The position numbers and the translations under genes are program-made. The notes under the pieces are model-generated. The model did no database searches and was not told the DNA's origin. It worked only from the letters and a program-made list of their open reading frames with translations. Positions 45,569 to 55,486 of a stretch of 64,000 bases of DNA are shown piece after piece. Position 1 is the stretch's first letter, and the number at the start of each line of letters is the position of its first letter. This DNA comes from Palaemon carinicauda (lineage: Eukaryota > Arthropoda > Malacostraca > Decapoda > Palaemonidae), in assembly GCF_036898095.1 (NCBI RefSeq), contig NC_090743.1:13839925-13903924 (forward strand). Reading direction: 5' to 3'.

Positions 45569-45599
45569 AAGCTCCAGTAAATGGCCTAATTTGTTCCAA
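44283..45599 (-). pseudogene. Second-family DIRS tyrosine recombinase with methyltransferase tail (frameshifted)
   Basis: Piece 44973-45599 carries the methyltransferase end in broken frames and the recombinase N-terminal core (AVAEFLLYLREEKLDSVLVV). Piece 44470-44718 carries FGPFQIGSLIGTDNTDQL and a CPVRTMRLY. Piece 44283-44504 carries HAHDVRGVSTSLAF, the His-x-x-Arg motif, and a WKHQ before a damaged Tyr region. Each is in a different frame, so no enzyme can be made. Confidence 0.7.
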
Positions 45600-45775
45600 A
45601 CCCTACAAAACACCACATTAAATCTTATAATAAAGCTACAGTATAACTACAATGAAATACTGTACAGCCAAATACATTTGAACTATTCAATATACCTAAA
45701 CTAACTCTTAATACCTGTAAATTAAGTAGTTATTAGAACATAATGTAATAATAAATGGAAAATAATACATGTGGA
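45569..45775. mobile_element. MITE-related segment, inverted relative to 37.9-38.1 kb
   Basis: Reverse complement of about 37890-38100 (TTCCAAACCCTACAAAACACC). Together with 47575-47863 it covers almost the whole MITE, so the pair may be one copy split by 1.8 kb of other DNA. Confidence 0.6.
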
Positions 45776-47574
45776 GAAAAGTGTTTTTGTTTATTTAACT
45801 GTTGAGTGAGAACTTGTTGTTCCGGGAAAGTCTCCCTACGTTAGTAGGCAAAGATCAGCAGGGGAGGAAAAGGTGTACTATCACTCAAGGCACAAACACC
45901 CTGTCAATAACTTTGATGACCTAGTTCACATACCTTCACTCTAAATGAAAAACTGTACTCTGTCCAGAGGCCTGAAAACTCCACACGTGAAATAAAAGTA
46001 ATTTGATGGCCTACTCTAGCTTTGTCAGGTCTAAGGTCATCTCCACTCTTGGGCTCTGTTTCGGCTCCATCTCAGGGACCCCAGTGAGATAATGGACTGG
46101 AATTTTACGTTAAGTAATTATTGAGACAATGGTAATGGATAGGAGCAGTGATGTATTGTAGTAAAGTTAAAGACAGGGATCTTTACCTTCGAGGCATAGA
46201 GATTACATACTAAGTCACTCGCTAACACACTTGTTATTTAGACTTGCTTACTCCTTCCAACATATCGGGTATACTGTCCCGAGAGTATATATTCATAATA
46301 CTGTATACATAATCAAATCGATGATGGAGTAAAAATACGAAGGTGTATTGAACATAATCTTGCTTTATTACACAAATTTACATTGAAAGAAACGGACATC
46401 TTAACATCAAGTAAAGAGGATCAAACAAACACAAAATGTAATAAAAGAAATGCAAATCAAAAGGCAATAAAAATAAGCATGACTCGAGGTCTCTTGCAAT
46501 GATTAATGATTGCAATGGGGTTAGGTACGCGGCCCTGTGACCCAAGACTATACTAGTCCCTGAAGCAAAAGTTATATGCAAAACCTGTATACACAATCCC
46601 ACACACTCAGCCCAAAATATTTAAAAGCCAGTTAAACCTAAATCAACTAAAAATTAATCTAAGCTAAAATGGGGGAAAACTAGTGGCCACATGTTTTACC
46701 TGCACTCCTTACAGTAATGATGGAAGAGCCCTTAACTGTCCTCACAAATGGCTGTGGACTGGTTAGTTTGCACCCTTGACTGGGCCACCCCTGGAATCCT
46801 TGCTTCTTGGTAGATAGGGTATTGCTGGCACAGTTCCCAGGCTCGTCTTCCCTATCTTCGGCTGGCAGGACCCAAAAAATCCCCAGTCCTTTGTTTGGTG
46901 GGAGTCCAGGGGGGGTGAGGAGCCAGAGATGTACAGATTGACTGACCTGGTTGGTCAGCCGGTCACAATTACAGCTCGTGCGCGAATGGGTCGACCCTTA
47001 GGTTGCCTGGGTTCACCTGTCTTCACCTTTCAAAACAGGTGAGCGTCCTGGTGCATAGAATAACGCAGTTGAGGTGCCATATCGGGACTTTAGGGCAGGA
47101 CAATGTATTGTTGTAGGGAGTGAGAAGGAGGCAGGATTTTGTACAAAATACTTAGAGAAATCTTGCAGCTCTAAGGAAATATACATACACAAGAACCCTA
47201 CCTATTCTGGAGTGCTAAGAATTAATAATTTAAATGAGCAATTAGCAATGGCTGGTGCGATGGGCATACATCTTAAAATTAAGAGACTAGAATTAATAGT
47301 GAGAGATAAAGGCTGCATTTAAGTCACCAGTATTAAAATTATATCCAAAACCAGTGTAATAATTTATCTCGACACAAGTAGTTTGACGAAAACACCATCA
47401 TACACCGGCGTAAGGCTTTTGCTGGGCATTTCTACGCAGTGACGTCACGAGTTCAGTTCAGTTCTCCCAATGTTTTCAGTAAAGAAAACTTAAGTGTGGG
47501 AGAGAACATTTAAGGGGTAACTACGGTATTGGGAGCGAGACCAAAATACAAAAGGAAGAAGACTGAAGAAAAAT
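45776..47574. other. Unclassified DNA between two MITE halves
   Basis: No coding domain or terminal repeat recognised; small frames (46378-46602 minus, 47074-47322 plus) match nothing known. If the flanking MITE halves were once joined, this is an insertion of unknown type. Confidence 0.4.
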
Positions 47575-47863
47575 TCTTGACAATATATACAGAACAATCC
47601 TGTACATATACAAAATATACAGTACCATATGGACTGTACTATTATAGTTACCCCTACTATAGACTACAGCTACATTTTCTATTGGGTAAACCCATTTTCT
47701 TTAACTTTCTTTAATGGGTGACTATTTTATTCTCGGCCTGGCCGGCAAATCTCTTTTCTTAACATGAAACATTTTTTGCAATGTGAATCATAAAAATATT
47801 CGCACCTCGTTTGGCAGTGTGAAAATTTCATAAGCAGATTCTTGCATGTAAATAAGTATGACT
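47575..47863. mobile_element. MITE end segment, inverted relative to 37.61-37.88 kb
   Basis: Reverse complement of about 37606-37880 (GTACATATACAAAATATACA; ATAGTTACCCCTAC). It ends in AGTATGACTG followed by TA, the same terminal sequence as the MITE at 37.6 kb. Confidence 0.65.
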
Positions 47864-47916
47864 GTACTGTATATAGAAAAATGTTATTTTTATAATAAAA
47901 TAAATTTTTGAATATA

Positions 47917-48077
47917 CTTACCCGGTGATTATATAAGCTGCAACTCTGTTGCTCGACAGAAAACTCTACGTTAAAAATCCGCCAGCGATCGCTATGCAGG
48001 TAGGGGGTGTACTTCAACAGCGCCATCTGTCGTGCAGGTACTCAGTGCTCAATGTAAACAAAGAACTCAATTTTCTC
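47917..48077. repeat. DIRS C inverted terminal repeat, 3' copy
   Basis: Starts CTTACCCGGTGATTATATAA; reverse complement of the 54102-54255 block. Confidence 0.9.
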
Positions 48078-48124
48078 CTCGGTCCACTGCGTCTCTATTG
48101 GGGAGGAAGGGAGGGTCCTTTAAT

Positions 48125-48216
48125 ATATAATCACCAGGTAAGTATATTCAAAAATTTATTTTATTATAAAAATAACATTTTTCAATATTTAACTTAGCCG
48201 GTGATTATATAAGCTG
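48125..48216. repeat. DIRS C internal complementary region
   Basis: Complement of the low end to about 48178 (AAAAATAACA), then complement of the high end (TTTTTCAATATTTAACTTAG). ATTCACACCCAGGGGGG follows. Confidence 0.9.
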
Positions 48217-48619
48217 ATTCACACCCAGGGGGGTGGGTAGAGACCAGCAATAAATGTTTACATTATTATGAGCTAAGGATTTTTTATTTCATTTTAGCAG
48301 TTATCAAAATAACAAACTTAAAATAAATAAGTACCTGGTAAGGAAGTCGACTTGAACAATTACTCTGCCTTTTTAAGTACGTCTTCCTTACGGAGCCTCG
48401 CGATCCTCTTAGGATGCTGAGCGACCCCTAGGAGCTGAAGTATCAAGGGTTGCAACCCATACAACAGGACCTCATCAAAACCTCTAATCTAGGCGCTTCT
48501 CAAGAAATTACTTTGACCACCCGCCAAATCAAGTAGGATGCGAAAGGTTTCTTAGCCTTCCGGACAACCCAAAAACAATAATAAAACATTTCAAGAGAAA
48601 GATTAAAAAGGTTATGGAA

Positions 48620-49700
48620 TTAGGGAATTGTAGTGGTTGAGCCCTCACCCACTACTGCACTCGTTGCTACGAATGGTCCCAGAGTGTAGCAGTTCTCGTA
48701 AAGAGACTGGACATTCTTAAGATAAAAAGACGCGAACACTGACTTGCTTTTCCAATAGGTTGCGTCGATTATACTTTGCAGAGATCTATTTTGTTTAAAG
48801 GCCACGGAAGTTGCGACAGCTCTAACTTCGTGTGTCCTTACCTTCAGCAAAGCTTGGTCTTCCTCATTCAGATGGGAATGAGCTTCTCGTATTAACAGTC
48901 TGATAAAATAGGATAAAGCATTCTTTGACATAGGCAAAGATGGTTTCTTAACTGAACACCATAAAGCTTCAGACGGGCCTCGTAAAGGTTTAGTTCGTTT
49001 TAAATAGAACTTAAGAGCTCTTACAGGACATAACACTCTTTCTAGTTCATTTCCAACCATACGATAAGTTTGGAATATCGAACGATATTGGCCAAGGCCG
49101 AGAAGGCAGCTCGTTTTTGGCTAGAAAACCAAGTTGTAGAACATGTAGCCGTTTCGGAGGAGAATCCGATGCGATGTTCTTGCTGAAGGCATGAATCTCA
49201 CTGACTCTTTTAGCTGTGGCTAAGCATACCAGGAAAAAGTCTTTAAGGTGAGATCTTTCAGGGAGGCTGATTGTAGCGGTTCGAACCTGTCTGACATAAG
49301 GAATCTTAGTACCACGTCTAAATTCCAACCAGGTGTAACCAAACGACGCTCCTTCGTGGTCTCAAAAGACTTAAGGAGGTCCTGTAGATCTTTATTGTTG
49401 GAAAGATCTAAGCCTCTGTGACGGAAGACTGATGCCAACATGCTTCTGTAACCCTTGATAGTGGGAGCTGAAAGAGATCGTTCTTTCCTCAGATATAAGA
49501 GGAAGTCAGCTATTTGAGTTACAGAGGTACTGGTCGAGGAAACGGATACTGACTTGCACCAGTTTCGGAAGATTTCCCACTTCGATTGGTAGACTCTAAG
49601 GGTGGATGTTCTCCTTGCTCTAGCAATCGCTCTGGCTGCCTCCTTCGAAAAGCCTCTAGCTCTCGAGAGTCTTTCGATAGTCTGAAGGCAGTCAGACGAA
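48620..49700 (-). pseudogene. DIRS C tyrosine recombinase (frameshifted)
   Basis: Three frames cover it: N-terminal core in the 49220-50689 frame (VTQIADFLLYLRKERSLSAP), the middle in 49047-49328 (ATAKRVSEIHAF, catalytic Arg) and the C-terminal part in 48620-49060 (HEVRAVATSVAF and SFYLKNVQ, Tyr kept). Frame breaks near 49240 and 49055 inactivate it although all catalytic residues survive. Confidence 0.85.
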
Positions 49701-50700
49701 GAGCGTGGAGGCCTTCGTGTACCTTCTTTACGTGTGGCTGACGTAGAAGGTCCACCCTTAGGGGAAGTGTTCTGGGAACGTCTACTAGCCATCGAAGTAC
49801 CTCGGTGAACCATTCTCTCGTGGGCCAGAGGGAAGCAACTAGCGTCAACCTTGTCCCTTCGTGAGAGGCTAACTTCTGCAGTACCTTGTTGACAATCTTG
49901 AACGGAGGGAATGCATATAGATCTAGATGTGACCAATCTAGGAGAAAGGCATCTATATGAACTGCTGCTGGGTCCGGGATTGGTGAGCAAAATATTGGGA
50001 GCCTCTTGGTCATCGAGGTTGCGAAGAGATCTATGGTTGGCTGGCCCCAGGTGGCCCAAAGTCTCTTGCATACATCCTTGTGGAGGGTCCATTCTGTTGG
50101 AATTATTTGTCCCTTCCGACTGAGACAATCTGCCATGACATTCAAGTTGCCTTGGATGAACCTCGTTACTAGTGATATGTCTAGACCTTTTGACCAGGTG
50201 AGGAGGTCCCTTGCGATCTCGTACAACGTCAGAGAGTAGGTCCCTCCTTGCTTGGAGATGTACGCCAAAGCCGTGGTGTTGTCCGAGTTCACCTCCACCA
50301 CTTTGCCTTGAAGGAGAGACCTGAAGCTTTTCCAGGCCAGACGTACTGCCAGTAGCTCCTTGCAGTTGAAATGCATTGTCCTTTGACTCGAGTTCCATAA
50401 TCCCGAGCATTCCCGACCGTCTAATGTCGCATCCCAGCCTACGTCCGATGCGTCCGAGAAGAGAACGTGGTTGGGAGTCTGAACAGTCAGGGGAAGACCC
50501 TCTCTTAGGTTGATATAGTCCTTTCACCAAGTCAGACAAGACTATCTTTTCGGAAACCGGGATCGAGACCACTTCTAGCGTCTTGTCCTTTTTCCAGTGA
50601 AAAGCTAGATGGTATAGAAGAGGACGGAGGTGTAGTCTTCCTAGTGACACAAATTGATCCACGGATGACAGCGTCCCTACCAGACTCATTCACAGCCTGA
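49519..50700 (-). pseudogene. DIRS C RNase H - methyltransferase; polymerase core deleted
   Basis: The 285-codon frame 49519-50376 holds CKELLAVRLAWKSF, NSDNTTALAYISKQGG, NLNVMADCLSRKG (RNase H) and TIDLFATSMTKRLPIFCS, DAF and YAFPPFKIV (methyltransferase-like). Upstream RNase H sequence continues in another frame to about 50.68 kb. An overlapping frame (49220-50689, 489 codons) is open across it and runs into the recombinase, as in B. Confidence 0.8.
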
Positions 50701-50718
50701 GTGAGCAGCGTTCCTTCT

Positions 50719-52961
50719 TCAGCATCTTCTGGATGGATAGCAGGGCTGGGGGCTGATCGTCTTGTTCAGCAACGTCCTCATCAGAGGGTTCCTCATCCGA
50801 AACTGATGAGGAAACGGCAACGGAGTGGGCAACGTCTGACTCGCTGAATCCGGTCGCACTGGTGGATGCGTGACGGAGCCGGACGCAATATCATGGAACT
50901 GCTGCACAGTCTGTGAACTGTCAACAACCATGGGTGCGCGAGGAAGCACAGCGTCAACCCGAAACTGTCTAGACCGTCTGGGTTGTGCAGTCAACACCCT
51001 ACCGGGTTGCTGAGGTTGACGCACTGCGTCACAACAAATCACCTCTGCTGGTTGTTGAACGTCCTGAACGTCAACAACCACCTCCGAGCGTCGCTTAACG
51101 TCAACGTGCGGCTGGCAACCCACACTGGGTCGCATCGGTGGAGGAACCACCTCAACTGGCAGACGCGAGTAGGTTACCTCAGCGTCAACAGGGCGCACAA
51201 CCGACCGGTTGGAAGGTTGTTGGCCAGAAGGTTCTTCTCCGCATTTAAGTCCTCTATCAAGGACGCAAGCTTGGACTGCATGTCTTGCAGCAAAGCCCAT
51301 TTAGGGTCTACGGGAGCAGGTGTGGCAACAGACGGGGTTAGCGACTGAGGCGGAACCGTTTACCATCCCTGAAAGCCTTGTTATGCGTGACATAATAGTA
51401 CAGCAAAACTTCAAAGGCTCGACAACAGCTGAGAAGTTGACCTGTAAACAACTTGGAGCGTCTCCTGCCTAGGCGCCAGGGAGAGTCTACCAGAATTGAG
51501 AAGTGTATCTGGGCAGAGGCATGAACTCCCAAGCCGAGAACTTCTCTCGTGTCATATCAGACTCTCGCTCTATAAACCAGTTTAAAAGAAGTGAAAGCAA
51601 AGGCTGTATCCCCCAAACTCCTCCTGGTGAAAAACCAGTCGCCTAGCCAACGTAACGCTCTCTAGGAGAGTGAGAGAGCACTAGCTTAAAAACAACGGCT
51701 TCGAAGTAGCTAGGCCTAGTGTAAGTTCTGACGTTTAGGCGAACGAGGAGCAGCAGTTACAAGATCCGGACGAAGATCCTTAAAAAAATCATCATGATTT
51801 AATTAAAGTCCATAGGAGGCTAAGCAGCTTAAGGCTCCTCTCCATCTGACAGAGTCCTCAAGGGAATATCAGTAGGAGGGAGAACAGCAACTTCCTCATC
51901 TACAGGAACCTTGTCCGATAAAAGCTGAGTCTCTCACTGGTGCATTAGTAGCGGACCAGAACGCAACGTCATGTAACTGCTTGACAGTCTGTGAACTGTC
52001 AACAACTGAACTGTCAACCACAACAGGTGCGTGAGGACGTACAGCGTCCACTCAAGACTGCTTTGACTGCCTAGACTGAGCAGTCAAAACAACTCTAGAA
52101 TGCGGAGGTTGACGCACGCGTCAAAACAAGTCAACTCCGATTGTTAGTGAACGTCTAGAACGTCAACAGGAGCATCAGCCAGTGGCCTAACGTCCAAATG
52201 CGGCTGAAAAACCACACGAGACCGCATCGAGTGTGGTTCTAAACAACCTGACTGACGTGACTAAGCTACGCCAACGTCAACAGTAAGCACAAAGGAACGT
52301 TAGGTTGGCTGAAAGCCAGGATATCGATGAGATAAACGGCTAGACTCAACGGACTAATCGACAGAATAGTCTTCCATAAGGGAGGCAAGCATATACTGCA
52401 TGTTTTGCCATACAACCCCTTAAGGATCAACGGAAATGGTTGTGGTAATAGACGAGGGTAACGTCTGTGACCGCAACACTTTGCCTATAAAAAAAGACTT
52501 TCGGAGTCTGTGTTACGCTTTTGTTAGGCGGCGAGCAGTTATCCGATGACTGCATAGGGTCAGAGCTGTCCTAATGGCTGTAACCAGGACGCTGGACCTG
52601 TCCTGAAAGGACTGACTTTCGCTTAAGGGCTTCGAAACCTTGTGACAGGTTTCTTATGCGAAAAGCCTACGGATGGCGAGGAGAAACAACGTCTCTCTCG
52701 TCTTATGGTAGGGGAGATCTTGGTAAGAAACACCCGATACCATAGAGGGAAAACGTCTGTTCGTTGGTCAAGGCCTCTCGAACCCATAAGTCTTTTGACA
52801 TTACTTCTCCCCTGGGCTTGGGAGCTTGCAAGAGGTCCCGGACTAGGTGAACGACAGGCACGAACAGACGAACCCTCGGACGCAACACTGTAACCCTTTG
52901 CGCATATCACTTTATCACTTCGATTTTCTGTTTTGCACTTATTTCTACCTGAAACACGCAA
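50719..52961 (-). pseudogene. DIRS C gag remnants
   Basis: Frame 50719-51300 carries the Pro/Val-rich gag middle (CQPHVDVKRRSEVVVDVQDV) and ends in the deletion joint. Frame 51338-51532 and decayed sequence to 52.6 kb continue; frame 52623-52961 carries RACRSPSPGPLASSQAQGR. Blocks around 51.8-52.5 kb resemble A at 10.5-10.9 kb (CAAGGGAATATCAG in both). No Cys-rich start. Confidence 0.7.
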
Positions 52962-54101
52962 TTCTACCCTTCATTAAAAGGTAGTAAATGCGAAATTAGT
53001 CGTATAATGCAAGGTCATAATACCAGCAAAAAACAGAAAACATATTTTAAGATAAAAAGAAAAATCAGTGGCTGGGAAAGAGACTAAACACTAGTTCATA
53101 TAACTACGTTTTCAATCTCTCACCGCACATAGCCTGGGGACGAGAATAAAAACCTAAAAACGTTTTATCCTTCCTCCCCGTGCAGAGACTAGGGACGAGA
53201 GTAACACGAGAACAACGTTACCCGCTTGAACGGAACGTTTTCTCTCCTCTCTCTCCCTCCGTCTCTATCTCTCTCTCTCTTTCTCTCTTGATTTCGCACC
53301 TAAGAGAAGAGCCCAATTATATTTCGTCAAAAAAACATGTTATTTGACTAAAGGAAAAAACTGAAAGGTTTTTCAATTAAAAAGTTCCTTTAAATTAGAA
53401 TTTAAAACATTTAAGCTAAGAAAGAATGAACAAAACGTCAGAATCGATTTACTCTTACTGCAAAGTGAAACCGTGATACACTCTCTCTCTATCGTAACGA
53501 TAGAGCGCATGTTGAACGTCCTGAACGTCAACAACTGCGTAGCATAAAAAAACTAAACGTTAGTTCATCTTTGAAAACAGTACGAAGACTATCAAAGAAA
53601 TTCTTTCATAAAATATTACATTTAAAAAGTTTTAAAACCTTTAAAAGCTAAAGACGATATAAAGGGCTCAATGTTGATTAACTTCGGTTTCCAAGTTAGG
53701 ACCGCCTACTCTCAGGAAAGGTCTATATAAACAAAGCATTAAAATTTATTTTATATGTTTATAAAAAATGGAAAGTTAATCGAAGAGGCCTAATAAAGGC
53801 GGAGAGATATAAAATATATAGAGGAAAATCTATAACGTGATAAGATAATTACTAAAAGCCTAAACACACTTCCGTCTAAGGGAAGGGTCGGCCATTTAAA
53901 AGTGAAAGAAAGTCCATACTCTCTTTGTCACCATAATTAAATCTATCCAAAACGAGTTCAAGTTTTGAGATGAAGATAAAACACCTGCATAGCGAAAGCT
54001 CAAAACTAGAATAGTGTACTTCACCAATAGTTGTGAAAACAAATCCAGTTAGCAACAGCGAATTAGTAGGTCTTGCCGGTAGCCCGACAGAGAGAAAATT
54101 G
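52962..54101 (-). other. DIRS C 5' leader
   Basis: Non-coding, homologous to 12906-14012 of A, including a CT microsatellite at about 53265-53288. Confidence 0.7.
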
Positions 54102-54255
54102 AGTTCTTTGTTTACATTGAGCACTGAGTACCTGCACGACAGATGGCGCTGTTGAAGTACACCCCCTACCTGCATAGCGATCGCTGGCGGATTTTTAACG
54201 TAGAGTTTTCTGTCGAGCAACAGAGTTGCAGCTTATATAATCACCGGCTAAGTTA
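54102..54255. repeat. DIRS C inverted terminal repeat, 5' copy
   Basis: Reverse complement of 47917-48077; outer end TTAAATATTGAAAAA to 54267. Confidence 0.9.
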
Positions 54256-54309
54256 AATATTGAAAAACAAAGTTAAAAAGACAAAAATTAATGACAGTCC
54301 AAAATAGGC

Positions 54310-54535
54310 GAGGAGGAAAAGTGGCGACAGCACACCCTCCGAGCCAAAAGTAAAGTGAAGCCCAGTCACAGGTGTATGAGTGAAGGGGTAGCTAGCTAAC
54401 ACCCCTACGCCCTGCTAACTAGCGGGATGGATAGTTAACCCTCGCTAAATTTTAAAGGCTCGTCCTTTCAGCTTTGCTATAAAGTAATACCCCTAATAAG
54501 TAGCGTGTTTGTATTCCAGTTACGGAACAAACAGT
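54310..54535. repeat. Isolated second-family DIRS terminal repeat (5' end)
   Basis: Carries CCGAGCCAAAAGTAAAG, GGCTCGTCCTTTCAGCTT and TTTGTATTCCAGTTACGGAA, matching 39.15-39.33 kb. No coding sequence of that family is attached; it may belong to the 43.5-45.6 kb copy, separated by later insertions. Confidence 0.65.
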
Positions 54536-54644
54536 GATTTATATCGGTCAAAAAAAAAAAAAAGTCTACCTATTGAAGAGCACAAAGCATAGTTCTTTTC
54601 ATAAGTCTTGTACTTTCTCCATACTTCCACCTATAGAATACTAC

Positions 54645-54989
54645 CTTTCTCCAAATCTCTCAATAATCAAATTTACTAAGTGATCATAATAGACTACTGT
54701 ACCTGATGTATTATCTACAACAGCTTCAGCTTCATCCACCACCACTTGCTGAGGCTGGTTATCCACAGGCCAAGTAACCTCTCCAGTCACAGTTGGGCCA
54801 TCTAACTCTAAAAGACAGCCAACCAGTTCAGGGTGTTTACCACGCAGATGACGTAACATAATGGAAGTATTGCCGTGGTTTGTAAGAATCTTGTGACATG
54901 TCCTACAAGAAACTTTATTACCAGGTTCTTCTTTAAAATGTCTCCATACAGTTGAACGCTTCTTCTTCATTTTGTCTAGAAAACTGTTC
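54645..54989 (-). CDS. BED-type zinc-finger exon 1 (possible start exon)
   Basis: Acceptor TTTTCTGTCCACAG ends at 54990. An ATG at 54968-54970 begins MKKKRSTVWRHFKEEPGNKV, followed by SCRTCHKILTNHGNTSIMLR and HLRGKHPEL: Trp, Phe, Cys-x2-Cys and His-x4-His of a BED finger. An acidic tail follows (VVVDEAEAVVDNTSG). Two donors are good. At 54702 (TCAG then GTACAG) the exon ends in phase 1 and matches the TTTCACAG acceptor of BED exon 2. At 54644 (AAAG then GTAGTA) it ends in phase 2 and joins the BTB exon directly, adding YYDHLVNLIIERFGE. The five residues before the Met are open too, so the start is likely but not certain. No damage is seen. Confidence 0.88.
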
Positions 54990-55074
54990 CTGTGGACAGA
55001 AAATAATTCAGCTAAACTAGAACAATGCAATTCATACACTGCTGTAATCTGCATAAATTAACCAGAAACAATCC

Positions 55075-55330
55075 CTTAATAGAAATCTAGCTAAAATTAG
55101 TGCATGGTGCAAATTATGGGGTATGAAGTTGAAACCTAACAAGACTCAAAGTATGACTGTAAGTAGGTCAAGGACCGTGGCTCCTCAACATCCGGATCTC
55201 AGCATTGACAATTTTTCCTTAACTTTGTATGACTTATAAAATATTAGGTGTGATTCTCGACAGCAAATTTACTTTTGAGAAACACATTAGTTCAGTGTTT
55301 TCTTCAATTGCACAAAAAAATTGGCTTATG
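55075..55330 (+). mobile_element. CR1-like LINE fragment (reverse transcriptase C-terminal part)
   Basis: Codes in broken frames for ISAWCKLWGMKLNPNKTQSM-like and SIDNFSLTLYDL sequence, matching the minus 4625-4990 piece; it continues with ILGVILDSKFTFEKH and then loses similarity. Truncated at both ends. Confidence 0.75.
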
Positions 55331-55486
55331 CTTCAACTGCCACGGCCTCATTCTCAATAAGTCCCGATCTTTTTAATATTCAATTAAAGTCTATTTCATC
55401 ATCATCATCAGCCGTTAATAGTCCGCTGTAGAACAAAAGCCTCGTACATGTCCTTCCTTTATTTCATAAAACATAATAAAAATGAC

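Larger units (their letters stand above)
47882..54267 (-). mobile_element. DIRS-type retrotransposon C (complete ends, defective coding)
   Basis: Inverted repeats 47917-48077 and 54102-54255, internal complementary region 48125-48216. Order as in A and B. A deletion near 50745 joins gag to a point just before the RNase H (about 1.77 kb missing relative to B), removing the whole polymerase core. The recombinase is split by frameshifts. The 5' leader is shared with A. Confidence 0.9.
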
